A DNA stretch of 64,000 nt. Source: CAZPDM01 sp964585305. Lineage in GTDB: Bacteria; Planctomycetota; Uabimicrobiia; Uabimicrobiales; JABWCH01. The translations under genes were made by a program, and so were the position numbers. The first letter of the stretch is position 1, and each line of letters starts with the position of its first letter. The stretch is from assembly GCA_964585305.1 (NCBI GenBank), contig CAZPDM010000010.1, positions 12,722-76,721 on the forward strand, in the 5' to 3' direction. This document shows positions 16,648 to 24,247 of the stretch, one piece after another. The notes below the pieces were generated by a model. That model was not told the origin of the DNA and made no database searches. It saw only the letters and a list, made by a program, of their open reading frames with translations.

Positions 16648-18582
16648 TTATATATCCAATTTTTTCTTAGGCAAAAATTGCCAGATGCTTAAAGAACGCC
16701 GATGAAACCAATACCATTCTAATAGCATAACAACTAACGCCATGATTACAAAGAAGGGCCAAAGTTCGCGATTTAAAATAGCAGTAGAGTCTTGAGTTAA
16801 TGTTTTTTCTCCAACTTTGATTTCTTGCGCAGGTTTAATACAACTTTCTTCAGGTGAACCTAAGAATGAAGATAATATAATAGGAGGGAAAGTAGAATCA
16901 TACTCTAAATGATAAAATCCTAATAAATCATTTTGTCCATACATCCATTGCCCAAATTTAGGACGCTGAAGTAATATTTTTTTATCATCAGGGTTTTTCA
17001 TAGTTGCTTGTTGTACATGTCTTGAAAGCGGTAAAACAAAGGGTGTTGAAATTTGTTGATGATATTGATAGCGTTGTTCCATGAACCAGGAAATCGTATT
17101 ATGAATAAAAATAGGAAAGGAAATTTCCAATGGCCAATCTGAATTTTGAAGATTATAAGCAACGAGTAAAAATTGGCTATTTTCTTTATTAAAATAGCCC
17201 ATAATAATATGGTTTTCTGCTTCCAGCAAAGATATTGTATTTTCAGGCCATCTTAATTCCATTGCTTCAACAATGTTAATTTTTCGAAGCTCTACAAATT
17301 GCATCGTTGGATGATCGTCTTTCTGATCGCTTATTTCCAAACGTTTCCCTGATGGTGCTTTGAGTGTTCCTAAAATTTGCAAATTTGCCAAAGCTGGCAA
17401 AGAATTAAAACAAAAATAGTTGCCTGGCGGCAAAGTTTCTAAAGAATTCCAATCTTCTAAAATAACTATATCATATTCGAATGCGTTCAATTTTGTAATC
17501 AATTGGGAAGGTTGCACATAGTCTATATCAATTTTTTGAACAGCTAAAGCTTTTTTCAAGAAGCTATTTTGAACACATACTAATACTTTTGGTTTGGCCC
17601 AATTTCCTAAAGCATAATAAGCATAATTATCTAATTCTAAATAATCATCCCCTACCGTTGGTTGGAAATGCAATAAAATATTGCCTTGTTGAATTTGCAA
17701 ATTCGGCCAAACAATTCCTTGAATATCTCCAGGTTTTAGAGTTAACCCTTTTGTTTCTCCTTCTAAAAGAACATCATCTATTTTAAGTTGCAATAATCCT
17801 TGAACTTCTTCTTCTCCAAAATTTTGAATACGGCAAAATATTTGGGTGCTATTGCTTAAAGATAATCTTTTTGCTTCTAAAGAGACAATCGCGACATTGT
17901 TTTGTCGTTGACCAACTAGAATAAATTCAGGCAAAATTCGTTGGGGATGTCCTTGATAAAAATTTTTTATAGTATCTGAAAGATTTGGGATTGCGCTATC
18001 TGAGACAATGTATATTTTAGGATTAGTTAAATGAGTAGTTAACGTATTTGCTAAAATAAAAGCGTCTTGAATATTTGTAATACTATGTTTTGGAGTAATT
18101 TGATTGAGAACTTCATATAAATCTTTTTTGGATTCTGTAAAAGCTGTATGAGTCAAAACTTGACTTCCAAAGCTAGCTAATATCATTCGATCTCCAGTTC
18201 CAAGATCGTTAATAATTTTTTCAATAATGTCTTTAGCCAGTTGAAATCTTGTTTTTCCAGACTCTTCTATGGTCTGCATACTTGCAGAGTTATCAAGTAA
18301 TACAATAATATTTCGTCCTTGTTTAATCTCTTTGGCCCAAAATGGTCGTGTTATTGCCAAAATAAGTAATATTGCTAAAAGCAGTTGTAAAACTAGAAGA
18401 AGATTGTTTTTTAATCTTTGAAATGGGGAATTAACCTGCATATCTTGTAGCATATTACGCCATAACATCGTTGATGGAAAAAATTGCTTTTCTCTTTTTA
18501 ATTTGAGAAAATAAAATAATATAATAACAGGGATAATCCACAACCAAATTAAAGCCCCAAGATTTAAAAAATAAGAAGACAT
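16648..18582 (-). CDS. BatA-like von Willebrand A membrane protein
   Basis: Residues 1 to about 85 of this 644-residue protein are the BatA/aerotolerance N-terminal module: helix IWLWIIPVIILFYFLKL, the FPSTMLWRNMLQD segment, then helix NLLLVLQLLLAILLILAITRPF. A vWA domain follows, with the MIDAS start DNSASM in IIVLLDNSASMQT and the later SDSAIPN. Residues 250-590 are beta-rich and probably periplasmic, and a last helix lies near 612-632 (LWPFFVIMALVVMLLEWYWF). Large proteins of this build are common in Planctomycetes, often beside MoxR and DUF58 genes; those are not adjacent here. Instead it lies between an FHA-pseudokinase gene (40 bases upstream) and a TlpA-like gene (24 bases downstream). 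Role unknown, probably protein-complex assembly in the envelope. Confidence 0.8.
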   Translation of the reverse strand: MSSYFLNLGALIWLWIIPVIILFYFLKLKREKQFFPSTMLWRNMLQDMQVNSPFQRLKNNLLLVLQLLLAILLILAITRPFWAKEIKQGRNIIVLLDNSASMQTIEESGKTRFQLAKDIIEKIINDLGTGDRMILASFGSQVLTHTAFTESKKDLYEVLNQITPKHSITNIQDAFILANTLTTHLTNPKIYIVSDSAIPNLSDTIKNFYQGHPQRILPEFILVGQRQNNVAIVSLEAKRLSLSNSTQIFCRIQNFGEEEVQGLLQLKIDDVLLEGETKGLTLKPGDIQGIVWPNLQIQQGNILLHFQPTVGDDYLELDNYAYYALGNWAKPKVLVCVQNSFLKKALAVQKIDIDYVQPSQLITKLNAFEYDIVILEDWNSLETLPPGNYFCFNSLPALANLQILGTLKAPSGKRLEISDQKDDHPTMQFVELRKINIVEAMELRWPENTISLLEAENHIIMGYFNKENSQFLLVAYNLQNSDWPLEISFPIFIHNTISWFMEQRYQYHQQISTPFVLPLSRHVQQATMKNPDDKKILLQRPKFGQWMYGQNDLLGFYHLEYDSTFPPIILSSFLGSPEESCIKPAQEIKVGEKTLTQDSTAILNRELWPFFVIMALVVMLLEWYWFHRRSLSIWQFLPKKKLDI

Positions 18583-18621
18583 ATATTTTCTTTCAAAAAC
18601 TTAGGACTGAAATTAAAAAAA

Positions 18622-21267
18622 TTACATTTTTTCCAAGAAATATATAAAACTGATGGTAATAATTCCTATAGCAAATAAGAGTAGTATCAAGACTAAAACA
18701 ACCTTTTGTGCTTTGGTAATTTTTCCTTTGTTAAAATCTACCAAAGAGGATTTACGCCCTTTTTCAACAATTGATGTTTGTTGGAATTCTTGATAAACAG
18801 CTTCCATCGCCTGATCTGCCTCATCTAATTTATTAGGCTTTTGCCAGAGATTTGATTCGCTTAATCTAGCTCCTAATGGTTTTACAATACTAGGTGTACT
18901 AGAGATAGCGGAATTATCTTCTTGTTTACAAACAGAGTACATACGTGTTATACGAATTTCCCGAATGGAATCCATTGCTTCTTCAGAAATATCTTGTTCT
19001 TCAAAAATCTGACTAAGGCTTGTATTTTTCTGAAATCTTATTGTTGTCTCTCCAATAGTAAATTCGGTTCCAGGTACAATTTTTTGCCGACTAATCTTTT
19101 TATTAGAGATATAAACACCATTACGACTGCGTAAATCAGTTAACCACCAATCATTTGCAATATATTCCAAACGTGCATGTGCGCGGGAAATAAGAGTATC
19201 TGTTCGAATGCAAAAATCAGCTTCTCTGCCAATCACAACTTGCTGGTCTTTACGAAAATGGTATTCTAATTGACGACTATTTTCCGGCCCGCGAACTACT
19301 TTCAATGTGTAACTATGCTCACCTTTAGTTTGTAAACGTTCATTGAGTTCTTGATCCACCTCTAATAAAGCACTAAAAGATGCACTTTTTTCTAATTTGG
19401 ACTCTTCTAAAGAAAAACTTTCTTGCAATAATTCAGCATCTTGATTAACACTTTCTTCTTGAAATTCAATGGATTCAGACGAAACATGAAAAGTATTTGA
19501 TTTAGAAAGAAGATTTAATTTTTGTTCTTCTGAAGCAGCAAATCCTTCAACAATTGCATCATCATTATCATCTTCTGCAGAATTTGGTTCAATAACCATT
19601 GCTTCACTTGCACTACTTTCAGATTCTACAACAATTGCTTCTCGAACAGTATTTTCAGAAGATGCAGATTCAGCAGAAAGGGCTTCACTATGTTCAGAAG
19701 ATGCAGATTCTACACCAATTGCTTCATTTACAGTATTCTCAGAAGAATTAGATTCCACAGGAGTAGCTACAATTATCTCGTCTGTTGCAGAAGACTCTGA
19801 TTGAACTTTAGAAGGAGGAGATACAGAAATATTATTTTCAACATCATTTGAAACTTGCTCAGACATATTTAGGACATTAGATAACATTTTCGGATATTTA
19901 TCTCCAGGATGGTATCGTATAGTAGGAGAGTCATCTTTTGCTACGAAAGGAGATTTTTCAGCTTCATAATCTTCTTCAAACATATCTTGTTCTTGTGGTG
20001 ATACTACTCTTCCAGCCGCCCAAACTTCTTCTGCCGCGCTTTCTTGGGGAACATTTGCCAAGCTATGATCAGAAAGATGTCCTAATAATTGTTCTGGACT
20101 TGGCCTATCTTTTTTATCAAAAGATAACATTCTAGCAACTAAATTGCATAATTCATTAGAAAGATAAGGAGCTTTTTTTTGAATTTCTTCTCCGCAAATT
20201 CCCTTATTATATTTTAATGCTTTAATATATTCTTTTGCATGATTAAAATTATATGGAGGTTCACCGACAAGAGCATGGTGAAATATAGCACCTAAAGAAA
20301 ATATATCTGCATAAATATCCGCAGTAATTGGATTATCTATCTGTTCCGGAGCAGTATATTTAGGGATAATCATTTGTGCTCCTGGAACCGTAACATTATG
20401 TTCTTGAGATTTGAGTAAAAAAAAACCTGTCAACCTCACCCTTTGGTTTTCATCAATCATAACATTTTCTGGAGTAAGATTTCTGCAACAATATTCGTGA
20501 TCTTTAAGCACCATTAAATTTTGAGCTAAAGAGCGTGTGATATAAATCGATTCTTGAGGGGATAAAATGCCTCTTCTGGCTAAATAATTTTCTAAAGATT
20601 CGCCAGGAAAATTTTGCATAATAACATAAGAAAGAGGAAATTCGCGTCGATAAACAATTTCCTGTATTGGCAAAAACAAATGATCTGGAAGTACACAAAA
20701 TCTTCTAGCAGCATTAATAAACCTAAGAAGAACTCCACGAACTTTACCAAATGAAGGCCGCAATAATTTTATAACACGCGGTTCTTTTTTGGTCAAAAAA
20801 ATTAAACAAGAGCGACCTTCCTGAATCTTTTCAAAACGTCCATATTGTATTTCTAAATATTTTTGAAATTTAGGAGGTAAAACTTCTGCTTCAGATAAAA
20901 TTTCACCACGAATAATACTTTTTCCAACTAATATTTTAAATCGAAAGAAAATATGTTGTTCATTTAAAATAAATGGTATTTTTATTGGAGAATCTGCAGT
21001 TATATCAAATTTACGATTATCTGCTAAAATAAACTGAATAGAATCTTTCGTTTTTATTTCTAAAGTAGAAGGAAATATTATCCGACATTCAATATGATGC
21101 GGAGTAAGATCAGCAATATTAATATAATCATCATCTCCACTACCAATAGAAAAAGAATTTTTGTTATCTTTCAAAGAAAATCGCGCCATTGAGCCAAATG
21201 ATTCAACATTTAAATCATATAAATTCCCAGGTCTTGTGATATGTATATTACAACGCAAAAAACTCAT
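18622..21267 (-). CDS. FHA-like - pseudokinase - FHA protein with C-terminal membrane anchor
   Basis: The protein has 881 residues. Residues 30-115 look like a degenerate FHA fold (FSIGSGDDDYINIADLTPHHIECRI). Residues 140-395 are a protein-kinase fold whose catalytic loop reads CRNLTPEN (261-268): the HRD Asp is Asn263 and the catalytic Lys is Thr265. DFG is replaced by GFF (281-283). Lys167 and APE (306-308) remain, so it is a predicted pseudokinase. Residues 400-640 are acidic and Ser/Glu-rich with imperfect ESASSE repeats. A canonical FHA domain spans about 652-746 (Gly680-Arg681, Ser694/His697, Asn716-Gly717). A terminal hydrophobic helix (about 855-877) makes it a tail-anchored cytoplasmic protein. 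It probably scaffolds phosphothreonine proteins from active kinases. AAGGGGAT precedes the ATG, and it heads the vWA-TlpA run. Confidence 0.82.
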   Translation of the reverse strand: MSFLRCNIHITRPGNLYDLNVESFGSMARFSLKDNKNSFSIGSGDDDYINIADLTPHHIECRIIFPSTLEIKTKDSIQFILADNRKFDITADSPIKIPFILNEQHIFFRFKILVGKSIIRGEILSEAEVLPPKFQKYLEIQYGRFEKIQEGRSCLIFLTKKEPRVIKLLRPSFGKVRGVLLRFINAARRFCVLPDHLFLPIQEIVYRREFPLSYVIMQNFPGESLENYLARRGILSPQESIYITRSLAQNLMVLKDHEYCCRNLTPENVMIDENQRVRLTGFFLLKSQEHNVTVPGAQMIIPKYTAPEQIDNPITADIYADIFSLGAIFHHALVGEPPYNFNHAKEYIKALKYNKGICGEEIQKKAPYLSNELCNLVARMLSFDKKDRPSPEQLLGHLSDHSLANVPQESAAEEVWAAGRVVSPQEQDMFEEDYEAEKSPFVAKDDSPTIRYHPGDKYPKMLSNVLNMSEQVSNDVENNISVSPPSKVQSESSATDEIIVATPVESNSSENTVNEAIGVESASSEHSEALSAESASSENTVREAIVVESESSASEAMVIEPNSAEDDNDDAIVEGFAASEEQKLNLLSKSNTFHVSSESIEFQEESVNQDAELLQESFSLEESKLEKSASFSALLEVDQELNERLQTKGEHSYTLKVVRGPENSRQLEYHFRKDQQVVIGREADFCIRTDTLISRAHARLEYIANDWWLTDLRSRNGVYISNKKISRQKIVPGTEFTIGETTIRFQKNTSLSQIFEEQDISEEAMDSIREIRITRMYSVCKQEDNSAISSTPSIVKPLGARLSESNLWQKPNKLDEADQAMEAVYQEFQQTSIVEKGRKSSLVDFNKGKITKAQKVVLVLILLLFAIGIITISFIYFLEKM

Positions 21268-21576
21268 AAATTATCCCCTTTATAGAATCTACTACCGCCA
21301 ATTTGGAACTAAAAGATCAAGAAACTAACTGAATTTGAAGCAATTTACTCAAGAATCTAAAACTTAGCGTTTTTCTTTCTAATAATTGGATGCAACATTT
21401 AACTAATCTATTTTATCAAGTTTTTATATGCTGTCAAATAGTTTTGTCTAGAACCTAAATTATAAAAAATTATCTTTTTTTTATACATTAGAAAAGAATA
21501 CTTGAAAAATGATGATAAAAAAGTTAGCATTAAGGAACTTAAGTGTACCATCAAAAACTTTTTGGATGGAATTATA
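21268..21576. other. divergent intergenic region
   Basis: About 309 bases between the minus-strand FHA-pseudokinase gene and the plus-strand nuclease-like gene, AT-rich with poly-T at about 21475-21482. I see no ORF of note, no strong palindrome and no RNA motif. Promoters for both directions presumably lie here. Confidence 0.4.
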
Positions 21577-22959
21577 ATGTCTGAATCCTCTAATAATGAA
21601 ATTTATAATGGCAAATCAAGTAATACCGCAGATAAAATGTTCCCCACTTTAAGAGCTGGCTTAGCCGTTTTGCAACATTATTTGAATGAAAATCCGATTG
21701 TTTTTGATAATTTTAGTGTAGCAGATTTTAAAAATTGGTTAGAAAAGCAAATAGCTTATAAACAACAAGACCTAGCTTTTCTTTATCGTTGTCAAATAAG
21801 AGACCTAAAAAAACAACATTATACAACACTACTAACTCTTCAAGAAAAATTGGACATATCTTGGAATGCTTGGCAACAATCAAAAAACTTTACCTTTTTG
21901 GAAAGATTAGAAAAGAAAAAAATTGGCTTACAAAAAGCTATTGAAGGATTGCAGCAAACAATTGCAGAAAGTAATGATAAAAAAAAGGAACAATGCCAAA
22001 AAAAGCATGACGAATATCAACAAGAACTTATTTCTCTTCTAGAGGAAGAAAAAAGACTTTTATCTGAAACAAAAGAAAAAATAATTTGGCAAAATTGCCA
22101 AATAGAACTAGAAAATTTTCAACAAAAAGTCGGTATTACTGATATTGATGAAAAACTTAAACAAATCAATCGTAATATTGGACATCAATCATCCGAAGTT
22201 GGATCTAATTTCGAGCAATGTTGTTATAATGTTCTTTGTGATTATATTATTCCTTTAATAGCTTCTAATACAAAGGGAATTCAAATCTTAAAACAAGTCA
22301 AACTGGGTTGTAGTCGTGCAGAGTTTGACTACCTTTTAATACAAAGTAAAGAAAATAGTTTTAAAAATCTAGAAAAAGAAAAAGCAAAACAGCCAATATC
22401 TGATGGATCTAATATAGAGTTTGCAAGTTCTATTGAATTTGCTGAAATACCAGCAGATAGTATTAAGCCAGTTAAGGTATTAGCTATTATAGAAGCAAAA
22501 AGAAATCCTAATGATATTGCATCTGGATTTCTCATGCGACAAGAAAATTTAGCATGGTTCACTGGAGATCATTCTGGATATGATCCAGAAATTTATCGAA
22601 CAAAAGAATTTCGACAAGGGCACTTTGATCGCCCAGCATATCATATCGAAAATAATAAAGAATTTTTATTTACCACAGAATCCTTTTGCAATTTTAAACG
22701 CGCAAGCAATTCTAACTTTATGGATAATTTATTTTTCATTACAACACAACGCCCCCTTTTAGGCGTTAGTATTGATGAATACGCTCGTATTATGTATCAT
22801 ATATCTACAGAGATCTCTTTTGATTTAACAAATATCTATCTTGAAAAATGCTTATCTTGGATACATAATATCATTGCTAAAAAACAAACTAGAGAAATAT
22901 TAGGATTATATTTAAATAACCCTATATGGGCACAACAAATTATTTTTGTAAAAAAATAA
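21577..22959 (+). CDS. coiled-coil protein with a PD-(D/E)XK nuclease-like domain
   Basis: The product has 460 residues from the ATG at 21577 (GGATGGA upstream); a TTG at 21502 would add 25. Residues 50-200 are helical coiled coil. From about 205 the chain resembles a PD-(D/E)XK fold: Glu213 in GSNFEQCC on a first helix, Asp251 in SRAEFDYLLI on a strand, and Glu306-Ala-Lys308 in VLAIIEAKRN on the next strand, giving E-x(n)-D-x(n)-ExK. The later segment (GFLMRQENLAWFTGDH, ITTQRPLLGVS) is well ordered but unknown to me. The fold call rests on motif spacing only. A DNA nuclease is the likely activity, though no restriction, methylase or defence gene is adjacent. A 12-bp hairpin follows. Confidence 0.6.
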   Translation: MSESSNNEIYNGKSSNTADKMFPTLRAGLAVLQHYLNENPIVFDNFSVADFKNWLEKQIAYKQQDLAFLYRCQIRDLKKQHYTTLLTLQEKLDISWNAWQQSKNFTFLERLEKKKIGLQKAIEGLQQTIAESNDKKKEQCQKKHDEYQQELISLLEEEKRLLSETKEKIIWQNCQIELENFQQKVGITDIDEKLKQINRNIGHQSSEVGSNFEQCCYNVLCDYIIPLIASNTKGIQILKQVKLGCSRAEFDYLLIQSKENSFKNLEKEKAKQPISDGSNIEFASSIEFAEIPADSIKPVKVLAIIEAKRNPNDIASGFLMRQENLAWFTGDHSGYDPEIYRTKEFRQGHFDRPAYHIENNKEFLFTTESFCNFKRASNSNFMDNLFFITTQRPLLGVSIDEYARIMYHISTEISFDLTNIYLEKCLSWIHNIIAKKQTREILGLYLNNPIWAQQIIFVKK

Positions 22960-22964
22960 AAAAT

Positions 22965-22996
22965 AAGATTGGGTAAATCAAAAATTATCCAATCTT
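22965..22996 (+). other. intergenic hairpin
   Basis: AAGATTGGGTAA (22965-22976) pairs with TTATCCAATCTT (22985-22996), one G-T wobble, loop of 8. It has no T tract on the plus strand, so it may be a weak terminator, processing site or attenuator between the nuclease-like and CoA-transferase genes. Confidence 0.5.
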
Positions 22997-23019
22997 AACA
23001 AAAAATTTAGGAATAGTGT

Positions 23020-24210
23020 ATGGGAACACCATTAGAAGGAATACGTGTAGTAGATTTAAGTAGGGCACTTGCTGGCCCGTATTGCACAATGATGTTAGGC
23101 GATTTAGGAGCCAAAATAACAAAAGTAGAACCTTTAATTGGAGATGAAACTCGTGGTTGGGGTCCTCCTTTTATGCCTAATACACAAGATAGTGCTTATT
23201 ATGCTGCTTTAAATCGGAATAAAAAAAGTATTACATTAGATTTAAAATTTTTAGAAGCTAAAAAGATTCTAGAACAATTGATTCAACAGTCGGATGTCTT
23301 AGTTCAAAATTTTCGAGTTGGAACAATGGAAAAACTAGGATTTAGCTACGAAACAGTAAAAAAAATTAACCCAGCATTAGTTTATTGTTCTATTAGCGGA
23401 TTTGGCAGCACAGGGCCGTATTCCCAACGTGGTGGTTATGATGTTATTATCCAAGGAATGGGCGGGCTGATGAGTATTACAGGCGAACCTAATGGAGAAC
23501 CTATGCGGGTTGGTGTCCCCATTGTTGACATTACAACCGGGATGCACGCGACTCAAGGAATTTTAGCAGCTTTATTTGTAAGACAAAAAACTGGCTTAGG
23601 ACAATTAGTCGAAACATCTCTTTTTGAATCTCAATTGGCTTGGCTTACAAATGTCGGAAGCAATTATCTCATTTCTCAGAAATTGCCTAAACGAATGGGC
23701 AATCAACATCCTAATATTACACCATACCAACCTTATCAGGCTTCTGATGGATATGTAATTGTTGCTGTAGGAAACGACAAACTTTGGCAAACATTTATTC
23801 AAATTATTGGAATGCCAGAGTTGGCTAAAGATGAACGCTTTACAACTAATACACTTCGCAATCAACATCGGCAAACTCTTAATCAAATTCTAGCCTCTGT
23901 TTTTTTGAAAAAAACTAGTGCGGAATGGACAGAACTATTTACTGCGGCAGATATCCCAGCAGGACCCATCAATACTCTTGATAAAGTATTTAATGACCCT
24001 CAAGTTACCGCGAGAGAAATGCTTGTTACAATAGAACATCCTCTTGCTGGATCTATTCAAATGACTGGAATACCATTAAAATTTTCCGAAACACCTGGAA
24101 AAATCAGCTCTCATCCTCCTTTACTAGGAGAACATACAGATTTAATTTTAAAAGAAATTGGCTATAGCACAGAACAAATTGTTCAATTAAGAGAAAAGAA
24201 AATTATTTAA
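23020..24210 (+). CDS. family III CoA-transferase (CaiB/BaiF/Frc type)
   Basis: Transfers CoA between carboxylic acids through an aspartyl-CoA thioester. The sequence is colinear with the family over its full 396 residues: GIRVVDLSRALAGPYCTMMLGDLGAKITKVEP at the N-terminus, GGYDVIIQGMGGLMSITGEPNGEPMRVGVPIVDITTGMH in the middle with the catalytic Asp170, and VTAREMLVTIEHPLAGSIQMTGIP near the end. The residues that would fix the substrate are not recognisable to me, and no dehydrogenase or racemase is adjacent, so the acid is unknown. AGGA sits upstream of the ATG. The next gene begins 37 bases later. Confidence 0.9.
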   Translation: MGTPLEGIRVVDLSRALAGPYCTMMLGDLGAKITKVEPLIGDETRGWGPPFMPNTQDSAYYAALNRNKKSITLDLKFLEAKKILEQLIQQSDVLVQNFRVGTMEKLGFSYETVKKINPALVYCSISGFGSTGPYSQRGGYDVIIQGMGGLMSITGEPNGEPMRVGVPIVDITTGMHATQGILAALFVRQKTGLGQLVETSLFESQLAWLTNVGSNYLISQKLPKRMGNQHPNITPYQPYQASDGYVIVAVGNDKLWQTFIQIIGMPELAKDERFTTNTLRNQHRQTLNQILASVFLKKTSAEWTELFTAADIPAGPINTLDKVFNDPQVTAREMLVTIEHPLAGSIQMTGIPLKFSETPGKISSHPPLLGEHTDLILKEIGYSTEQIVQLREKKII

Positions 24211-24247
24211 CTATGAATCCAATCATAGTTTAATTAAGGAATTCTAT

